Virus record (IMG/VR): IMGVR_UViG_3300037189_017663
Span: 1-36,464 of that record
Length of the DNA stretch: 36,464 bases
Strand: one strand, 5' to 3'
Source: a virus
Position 1 is the first letter of the stretch; each line of letters begins with the position of its first letter. This document shows, piece by piece, positions 31,383 through 36,464 of this stretch. A program made the translations under genes and the position numbers. The notes beneath the pieces are model-generated. The model did not search any database, had not been told where the DNA came from, and saw only the letters and a list, made by a program, of their open reading frames with translations.

Positions 31383-31793
31383 ATGTCTAAGGGCAATACT
31401 TTTGAAAATGATGTGGTGAAATTGGTATTCAACGGAACGGCGTTCTCTTGGAATGCCAACTCTGATGTCTATCTTAGTTTACACACCTCAGATCCGGGTG
31501 AGTCCGGCTCGCAAACTTCCAGCGAGTGCAGTTTTGGCAGCTATGCGAGACAAGCGGTGGCCAGAAACTCCGGAGGATGGACCGTCTCAGGTGATCAAGC
31601 TACTAACGCCGCTACAATTTCTTTTCCTGAGTGCACATCGGGAAGTGAAACAGTATCGCACTTTGCCATAGGCACTGCAGTATCAGGCACAGGGCAACTT
31701 ATTTACAAGGGAGCTCTAACAGCTTCTCGCTCTGTCTCTTCAGGTATTACCCTACAGTTTGCGGCCGGTGCTATTACAGTAACGGAAGGCTAA
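31383..31793 (+). CDS. Phage structural protein of the 'LHTSDPG' family
   Basis: 136 residues. It fits a widespread phage family: Y-L-S-L-H-T-S-D-P-G-E-S-G (about 29-41), then F-G-S-Y-A-R-Q-A-V-A-R, G-G-W-T-V-S-G, N-A-A-T-I-S-F-P-E-C, S-H-F-A-I-G-T-A-V-S-G-T-G and a C-terminal L-Q-F-A-A-G-A-I-T-V. Members lie among tail or head-fibre genes and are taken to be virion proteins, but their place is not known in detail. It overlaps the next start (TAATG). Confidence 0.78.
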   Translation: MSKGNTFENDVVKLVFNGTAFSWNANSDVYLSLHTSDPGESGSQTSSECSFGSYARQAVARNSGGWTVSGDQATNAATISFPECTSGSETVSHFAIGTAVSGTGQLIYKGALTASRSVSSGITLQFAAGAITVTEG

Positions 31794-32653
31794 TGTTTAA
31801 AGGCAAGTGGGAAATCATAGAGAAAGTGGCTTCTGGAAAAAGTCACTATTCTTTTTGGAGGAAGACACCAAGCCAGGCCACGGTGGCAGGTCAATGGTTT
31901 GATATGTCTATGTCTCCAGGAAATCCCTCGCCACAGTATTACGCTGCAGCTCCCTTGATTGCCCAACAGATGAAAAGGTCAACCGATGGGGGCTTTAATC
32001 ATGGCTTGCCGGTGACGCCTTCAAACAAATATCTCGAAAGATTTTTGATCCTGTCTGCAAGTGCTACGGGCCTGCCAATGCCCTACATTTTAGCCGACTA
32101 CTTACTATTCTATCCATTCGTGGACACTGGGACGACAGACACTCAAACTTTAGACAATACAAATACCCTTCCAAGGTATTCAAGTGGCGTAGGTAATGAG
32201 ATCATGTGCGTGTCGGTAGCTGGTAGCGTAGGTTTACAGCCGACTTTCCAAGTGAGCTACACAAATAGCGATGGGGTGGCTGGTAGGCTTTCAGATATCT
32301 GCACTTTAAGCACATCGACTATTAACGGCGCTATCATGAGTAATACTGCTACGGCTGCAGTGACTAACATTCCTTTCATCCCTCTACAAAGTGGTGACAA
32401 GGGAGTAAGGTCTATTGAGTCTGTCACGTTTATAAGCGGTACTGATGTGGGCCTATTGTCTTTTGTAATCGTTCAACCTTTGATCACAAGCACTCTGATA
32501 GAGCAGACTGCTCCTAGTGAGGTAGTTCCTTTAAGCCATACGGCTGGCTTGCCTCAAATCTATGACGATGCTTTTTTAAATCTAATCGTGCTACCCAACG
32601 GATCTTTGTCGGGTGTAGCATTTCACGGTGAAATAGTAACCATTTGGGACTAA
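31793..32653 (+). CDS. Virion structural protein, paralogue A
   Basis: 286 residues. Beta-rich. It shares an ordered set of motifs with the next gene: Q-W-F-D-M-S-M-S-P-G-N-P, an L-A-D-Y-L-L-F-Y-P stretch, T-L-P-R-Y-S-S-G-V-G, Q-S-G-D-K-G-V, I-Y-D-D-A and a final F-H-G-E-I-V-T-I-W-D. The two are tandem duplicates. This one lacks the about 85-residue domain that interrupts the other between Q-T-L-D-N and T-L-P-R-Y. A surface or fibre role is likely from its position. No catalytic motif. Confidence 0.7.
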   Translation: MFKGKWEIIEKVASGKSHYSFWRKTPSQATVAGQWFDMSMSPGNPSPQYYAAAPLIAQQMKRSTDGGFNHGLPVTPSNKYLERFLILSASATGLPMPYILADYLLFYPFVDTGTTDTQTLDNTNTLPRYSSGVGNEIMCVSVAGSVGLQPTFQVSYTNSDGVAGRLSDICTLSTSTINGAIMSNTATAAVTNIPFIPLQSGDKGVRSIESVTFISGTDVGLLSFVIVQPLITSTLIEQTAPSEVVPLSHTAGLPQIYDDAFLNLIVLPNGSLSGVAFHGEIVTIWD

Positions 32654-32662
32654 GGAGAATTT

Positions 32663-33826
32663 ATGCCAGGTTTCGGTAGTTGGGATTCATACATAGCGGC
32701 GGTTTCTGCAGGGCAAAAATATCGCGCCGATTGGAACAAAAACTTTAACCCGACTACTGCAGCCGTGGGCGGTGAATATCATTTCATGACAAGGGGAGCA
32801 GGCAATCCTCCTGCAGATGCTCTGTTTAACACTGGAACCAACTTAACTTGGCAGCCAGTTTATGACACGACTACCAACGCAAGTTCCATTCAACATGGTG
32901 GTAGCGTCTATCCCTATTACAAATACATTGGCAATGCCTCAGCTTTTTCGGCTGCAGCTACTACGATGCCCTCAGTTTTAACCTTAGTGGATCTCTTAGG
33001 ATTCTACCGGGTGACTTCAGTAACCACGACTACGGCTCAATCACTTACCAACTCGATCTCTTCAGTGACAAATACGATCACTTCAGTAGACGCTGGCGCC
33101 GACACCGTGACTCACACATTCTATGCTCTATTAACAGGTACTAGAGTGCAATTGACCACGACTACTACGCTACCAGCGGGTCTATCCCTTGCTACTGATT
33201 ACTATGTAGTGAAGGTGACAGACACAACTTGCAAATTCGCCACTTCTTACGCTAACGCTATCGCTGGGACGGTGGTCAACATCACCGATGCGGGCACTGG
33301 AACCCATACTATTAACACAGTGCTTCCTCGCTACACTAACGGCGCGGGTGTCCAAGCTGTGATGTGGAACACTAACGCCACGGCTTTGGGTGCTGCCACT
33401 CCAAACTTGTCATTGCCTCAATACACGAATGCGGTGCAAGCTACCGGTAGGGCAACTCCGACAGTGCTACCCATTGGAAAAACTGCGGCCAGTAATACCT
33501 TGGTGCTCTATTCAGGTACGGGATCGGGCAAATATGGCCCCTATGTCCCTCAGCAAAATGGTGATACGGGCATAGCAAAAGTGGATCAGGTCCAACTCTC
33601 TGTTTCCTACGTTTCAGGGGAGTTTTCTATCGCTTTAGTTAGGCCAATTTTGACCATGCCTATGACTACTATTGGCTTAGCCTCAGAAAGAGAGCTTTGG
33701 TCACAAGTAACTGGCGGCGCTCAAAGAATCTATGATGGCGCGGCTCTCTATTGGATGCTTTACAGCGCGGTGAATACTCCGACTAACTCACCGTTTTTTG
33801 GACACCTTGACTTTGTTTGGAACTAA
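32663..33826 (+). CDS. Virion structural protein, paralogue B with inserted domain
   Basis: 387 residues. It matches paralogue A over both ends: D-L-L-G-F-Y-R and Q-S-L-T-N before, V-L-P-R-Y-T-N-G-A-G after, then Q-N-G-D-T-G-I, I-Y-D-G-A-A-L and a final F-F-G-H-L-D-F-V-W-N. Between them residues of about 131-217 form a beta domain (T-S-V-D-A-G-A-D-T-V-T-H ... L-P-A-G-L-S-L-A-T-D-Y-Y-V-V-K-V-T ... T-D-A-G-T-G-T-H-T-I) that also occurs in the tail hub at about 244-322. The ribosome site is AAGGAG. A clean domain insertion after gene duplication. Confidence 0.75.
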   Translation: MPGFGSWDSYIAAVSAGQKYRADWNKNFNPTTAAVGGEYHFMTRGAGNPPADALFNTGTNLTWQPVYDTTTNASSIQHGGSVYPYYKYIGNASAFSAAATTMPSVLTLVDLLGFYRVTSVTTTTAQSLTNSISSVTNTITSVDAGADTVTHTFYALLTGTRVQLTTTTTLPAGLSLATDYYVVKVTDTTCKFATSYANAIAGTVVNITDAGTGTHTINTVLPRYTNGAGVQAVMWNTNATALGAATPNLSLPQYTNAVQATGRATPTVLPIGKTAASNTLVLYSGTGSGKYGPYVPQQNGDTGIAKVDQVQLSVSYVSGEFSIALVRPILTMPMTTIGLASERELWSQVTGGAQRIYDGAALYWMLYSAVNTPTNSPFFGHLDFVWN

Positions 33827-33829
33827 ATA

Positions 33830-34603
33830 ATGAGCTTAATTGGCAACTACACAGTTATAAATAAAAGCCCTGCGTTTTTTTCGTCTGGGATATCTGCCAA
33901 TACGCGTTCAAACCAAATAAACCCGGCGTACATCAAAAGCAAACAGGTAAGCATTCCCTTCAAATCCTCTTTGGGTGAGGGCTACAATCTAGGAGATGTG
34001 GACTATTCGCCTATCAAAGAGGGCGGCTTAGCTTCTATCAATCGAGTCGAGGGAGAGGCAAGCTTAACGGGCGCCGCTTTGCAGGTTAAAACTGCCACGG
34101 CTTCAATTGCGGGTGATGTAACTCTATCGGCTGCTTTGAGTGTATTAACCCAAGCGGCAGGTGCTATCACTGGAACGGCCTCTTTGGCGGGCGGCTTACT
34201 AGCAACCGCTGGCATGGCTGCTACAAGCACTGGAACGGCTTCTTTGACCGGCTCACTCAACTCAAATGTGCCACTAGCTGGGACTATTTCAGGGCTAGCA
34301 TCATTCACAGTGAATCTAACGGGGATAGCCAGTGCTGAAGGTGATATTGATATCAGTGCCCCTGCAGGCTTAACGGCAAGTGCCGTATCTGAAGCTGTAT
34401 GGGCTGAAGTGATTGAGGCAGGCTATTCCAGCTCTGAGCTATTAAAGCTTTTGGCCTCGGTGTCTTTTGGCAAAACTAACATCGTAGACAATGGCGGGGG
34501 CTCTGCTACCGTTACATTTAGAGACTTGGCCGACACTAAAGACAGAGTAGACGCTGATATGGTAGGCTCTGAGCGTCAAACAGTGACACTTGATGCAAGC
34601 TAG
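33830..34603 (+). CDS. Repetitive beta-rich virion protein with phage-type C-terminal domain
   Basis: 257 residues. Residues 1-65 are mixed. Residues 70-165 hold at least four imperfect repeats with A-S-L-T-G or A-S-L-A-G as core (for example 76-81, 117-122, 137-142), likely a beta-solenoid or stalk. The C-terminus (about 185-257) has A-V-W-A-E-V-I-E ... L-L-K-L-L-A ... G-K-T-N-I ... V-T-F-R-D-L-A-D-T-K-D-R-V, a pattern seen at the ends of many phage structural proteins. A part of a fibre or its base is likely. Confidence 0.65.
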   Translation: MSLIGNYTVINKSPAFFSSGISANTRSNQINPAYIKSKQVSIPFKSSLGEGYNLGDVDYSPIKEGGLASINRVEGEASLTGAALQVKTATASIAGDVTLSAALSVLTQAAGAITGTASLAGGLLATAGMAATSTGTASLTGSLNSNVPLAGTISGLASFTVNLTGIASAEGDIDISAPAGLTASAVSEAVWAEVIEAGYSSSELLKLLASVSFGKTNIVDNGGGSATVTFRDLADTKDRVDADMVGSERQTVTLDAS

Positions 34604-34611
34604 GGGATGAC

Positions 34612-34944
34612 ATGAGCAGATACAGGGTAGACGCCGGCGTGGTACTTGATGACTCTAACAAGTCGGCCTCTTTTAATTCAGATACGATTGATCTCAGCGA
34701 TCACACAAGAGGATCCATAGCCGTCAATGTTACCACTTCTGGCGGTGTATCGTGGACCGTGGCTATTCAGGGCTCCAATGACAATATCACTTTTGTGAAT
34801 ACTCAAAGCCCTACAGCCTTAATCAATACCAATGACCTTATTTTCTCTATCGCGGACCTTACAAGCAGATATTACCGCGTAGCTTTTACTCGGACAAGTG
34901 GGACACTGGCAACTGTTAAAGTCACTTACAACGCCAAAAGATAA
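34612..34944 (+). CDS. Small beta-sandwich virion protein, last late gene (paralogue of 18139-18477)
   Basis: 110 residues. Strands at 33-50 (G-S-I-A-V-N-V-T-T-S-G-G-V-S-W-T-V-A-I-Q-G-S-N-D) and the end Y-Y-R-V-A-F-T-R-T-S-G-T-L-A-T-V-K-V-T-Y match the pattern of the gene two places after the coat protein. GGGGA precedes the start. Its stop directly abuts the stop of the convergent FlbD-like gene; no terminator hairpin was seen. Confidence 0.7.
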   Translation: MSRYRVDAGVVLDDSNKSASFNSDTIDLSDHTRGSIAVNVTTSGGVSWTVAIQGSNDNITFVNTQSPTALINTNDLIFSIADLTSRYYRVAFTRTSGTLATVKVTYNAKR

Positions 34945-35172
34945 TCACCGAAAAATTTGGTTTAAATCACCTTGGGTAAGCATTTTGCTTTCATCTTCCA
35001 TTGGCTCATTCATGAAGTGGAGTAATTCATCGGGCGAGATAGCCAGCAAGTGAGATTCTCCGCTATCTAAGTGTAATTCTGTACATCCTGTTTTGGTTTC
35101 TTCAAACCAGAGTATCTTAGAGGCATTTATATAGACAAAACGGTCTAGCATTGGAAGTCTTAAGATCATCAT
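34945..35172 (-). CDS. Small FlbD-like protein
   Basis: 75 residues from the ATG at 35172 (MMILRLPMLDRFVYINASKI). The longer frame from 35226 begins with a hydrophobic run encoded by a T-rich leader and is less likely, since AAGGAAAAGG fits the later start. The order I-L-R-L ... V-Y-I-N-A-S-K-I-L-W-F-E-E ... T-E-L-H-L-D-S-G follows the FlbD/FlbD-like pattern of a short beta-sheet protein first known from flagellar operons. An acidic helix follows. FlbD-type proteins are unusual in phages; similarity to LytTR-type small beta domains is an alternative. Possibly a regulator. Confidence 0.6.
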   Translation of the reverse strand: MMILRLPMLDRFVYINASKILWFEETKTGCTELHLDSGESHLLAISPDELLHFMNEPMEDESKMLTQGDLNQIFR

Positions 35173-35191
35173 GCTTTGGCCTTTTCCTTTA

Positions 35192-35220
35192 ATTATAAAA
35201 TAAAAAAAGAAATGAAAAAA
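35192..35220 (-). promoter_or_regulatory. Possible promoter of the FlbD-like gene
   Basis: A perfect TATAAT on the minus strand (35197-35192) stands 19 bases before the ATG at 35172. The -35 region is only a T run (35220-35215), so the match is weak, and the leader would be very short. The stretch 35173-35285 otherwise holds only the ribosome site of the HNH gene (TTGGAGGG before 35286). Confidence 0.33.
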
Positions 35221-35285
35221 CCTCACTTAAAACAGAGTAGATTGTTTTTGGTAAATTTGCTAGATAGGCCTCAATTGGAGGGAAT

Positions 35286-35984
35286 ATGGTAATAAGAATT
35301 CACAACAGGCGAGGAACACCAGAGTACAGCGCTTGGTCGCGGGCTTTTCAAAGTTGCTACAATGAAAAAAGCCCAAACTATAAAAGTGTTGGCGGCGCTG
35401 GCATTAAGATGTGCGAAGAATGGAAGAATGATTGTGTGGCTTTTATGGACTACATATCTCCCAAGCCTGCCGGAAAATTTTATCTTCAAAGGATTGATAG
35501 ATCGAAAGATTTTGAGCCTGGCAACGTCGAGTGGTCGCCGGTTTTGTATAGGCCAGAACGAGGAGAACACAGATTGAGCATGAGCTCCGAATATAATATT
35601 TGGACCAAAATTAAAAGTCGGTGCTACAGAGTTGATGATCCGGTTTTTGAGAGATATGGCGGACGGGGCATATTAATGTGCGATGCTTGGAAAAATGATT
35701 TTATGTCGTTTTATAATTACGTTGGTCCCAGGCCTTCAAAGATTCATTCTATCGACAGGATAGACAACAACAAAGGATATGAACCTGGGAATGTTAGGTG
35801 GGCGACAGCTTTTGAACAAACAAGAAACAAAAGATCAAACATTCATGTACAGATTTGCTGCCAAACAAAAATACTGGAGGATTGGTGCAGGATTCACGGA
35901 GTTACGAGGCGGGCATTTTCTTACAGGACGGCGAAAGGCTGGGACACATTAGCCGCATTTGGCTTAAGGCCCAGCCCAAAATAA
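35286..35984 (+). CDS. HNH-type endonuclease with tandem HNH modules and C-terminal HTH
   Basis: 232 residues. Two copies of the same module stand in tandem. Residues 8-95 (T-P-E-Y-S-A-W ... M-C-E-E-W-K-N-D ... L-Q-R-I-D-R ... F-E-P-G-N-V-E-W) are a diverged copy. Residues 99-183 (S-S-E-Y-N-I-W ... Y-G-G-R-G-I-L-M-C-D-A-W ... S-I-D-R-I-D-N ... G-Y-E-P-G-N-V-R-W-A-T) look intact. A small HTH-like DNA-binding end follows (about 190-228, T-K-I-L-E-D-W-C-R-I-H-G-V-T). The second module is close to that in the gene at 6157, also in DNA sequence. It lies on the plus strand between two leftward genes, as an inserted homing gene would. The strong ribosome site TTGGAGGG supports the start. Confidence 0.85.
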   Translation: MVIRIHNRRGTPEYSAWSRAFQSCYNEKSPNYKSVGGAGIKMCEEWKNDCVAFMDYISPKPAGKFYLQRIDRSKDFEPGNVEWSPVLYRPERGEHRLSMSSEYNIWTKIKSRCYRVDDPVFERYGGRGILMCDAWKNDFMSFYNYVGPRPSKIHSIDRIDNNKGYEPGNVRWATAFEQTRNKRSNIHVQICCQTKILEDWCRIHGVTRRAFSYRTAKGWDTLAAFGLRPSPK

Positions 35985-36251
35985 CTACTTAAATTTTTTG
36001 GCAGCTTCAACCACTAGGCCAATTAGTTCTAAAGCTTCTTCCAAAGAGATGTCACCAAGCTCGGCTGGGATAGCATCTAATCCCTTAACGCCAGCTTCAA
36101 TTTTGGCTTTGAATTCTGGCTCCATTACGAATTTGGTGATTAGGGCTCCAAGATCGTCCACCCCGAGACCATCACGGCTTCTGGAAACGACAAATCCGCC
36201 GACTTCTGCCAGCGCTACTAAAGCTTCTTTTAATTCAACAATTCCAGACAT
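35985..36251 (-). CDS. Hypothetical helical protein (88 aa)
   Basis: Starts MSGIVELKEALVALAEVGGF and ends EAAKKFK. Helices with alternating Ala/Leu/Val, no membrane segment, no cysteine. GAGG stands before the start. It is the next leftward gene after the junction-spanning gene (gap 38 bases) and its stop directly abuts the stop of the HNH gene. Proteins of this kind occur near lysis or tail genes of several phages, but no function is known to me. Confidence 0.68.
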   Translation of the reverse strand: MSGIVELKEALVALAEVGGFVVSRSRDGLGVDDLGALITKFVMEPEFKAKIEAGVKGLDAIPAELGDISLEEALELIGLVVEAAKKFK

Positions 36252-36289
36252 AAAAACCTCATTAATTAATGTGTGTGCTTATTTTACTT

Positions 36290-36464
36290 CTACTTAAACA
36301 AGGAGGCAATAGTGTAAAAAATAGCCTTTAAAACCATCTTAATTGGAAGAGGTAATGGAATCCATTCGAGGAAAAGTGCGATAGCTCCTGCAATAGAGCC
36401 TATTGCTCTTTTTCGCATCGTTGTTTCATCCACTGTCTTAGCCTCTTCTTTAGCTTTATCGACA
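36290..36464 (-). CDS. Junction-spanning protein, C-terminal part
   Basis: This is the end of the gene starting at 551. In the window it is open at its 5' side; bases 36378-36464 are the repeated part and 36377-36290 are new sequence. The joined frame continues GSIAGAIALFLEWIPLPLPI, then MVLKAIFYTIASLFK and a TAG at 36292-36290. The hydrophobic end could hold one or two membrane passes or an amphipathic helix. The uninterrupted frame is the best proof that the contig closes. Confidence 0.8.
   Translation of the reverse strand, partial: VDKAKEEAKTVDETTMRKRAIGSIAGAIALFLEWIPLPLPIKMVLKAIFYTIASLFK
36378..36464. repeat. Terminal direct repeat, right copy
   Basis: Exact copy of positions 1-87; see the left copy. 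It should be counted once in the circular genome. Confidence 0.93.

Noticed and set aside
1-36464. CRISPR arrays, tRNA genes, integrase, insertion sequences
   Set aside because: None was recognised on reading either strand; the only tandem repeats are the iterons and the 12-bp operator repeats.

Overview
The window is almost certainly one complete circular phage genome of 36,377 bp, cut open inside a gene. The first 87 bases are repeated exactly as the last 87, and a leftward reading frame runs straight through the joint. The virion genes are those of a short-tailed (podovirus-like) phage: terminase, portal, scaffold, coat, tail connector, large tail hub, and three glycine/alanine/glutamine-rich proteins placed like the P22-type ejection proteins. 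The host is probably Gram-negative. The phage carries a lipoprotein, a signal-peptide protein with a beta-barrel-like C-terminus, and an AmpD-type amidase with no export signal. Starts have clear Shine-Dalgarno sites. No host genus can be named from the sequence.

Layout (circular). (1) A leftward operon runs from about 6.08 kb to 3.28 kb. It is a chain of very small overlapping genes, two of them only 31-33 codons, ending in an amidase and a small lipoprotein. (2) A self-contained cassette at 3.28-1.37 kb has its own promoter, a small secreted barrel-like protein, a BcsA-type polysaccharide synthase and a terminator. (3) An HNH-AP2 homing endonuclease with its own promoter follows at 1.37-0.57 kb. 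Next come the junction gene and an 88-residue gene at 36.0-36.25 kb. (4) A rightward block at 6.16-8.53 kb holds an HNH protein fused to a Cro-like helix-turn-helix, then Gp157, ERF annealing protein and SSB. (5) A leftward block at 10.6-8.5 kb holds a replication-initiator-like gene containing iterons and an AT-rich stretch (a probable origin), an orphan DNA methyltransferase, a membrane coiled-coil protein and a VRR-NUC nuclease. (6) A rightward late block runs from 10.76 to 34.94 kb with all virion genes. It starts at a TTGACA promoter embedded in 12-bp repeats. The coat gene sits between two terminators. (7) A FlbD-like small gene and a tandem HNH endonuclease lie at 34.95-35.98 kb.

How it works together: no DNA polymerase, helicase, integrase or classical CI repressor was seen. 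Replication therefore probably uses host machinery recruited by the initiator at 9.9-10.6 kb, with ERF/SSB/Gp157 handling recombination. The lifestyle (lytic or temperate) is not settled. Packaging is by terminase and ejection by the internal proteins. Lysis is by the amidase with membrane proteins that I can only suggest as holin and spanins. The item most worth following up is the synthase cassette: a phage carrying a processive family-2 glycosyltransferase beside a secreted barrel-like protein, arranged like a moron (promoter, two genes, terminator).
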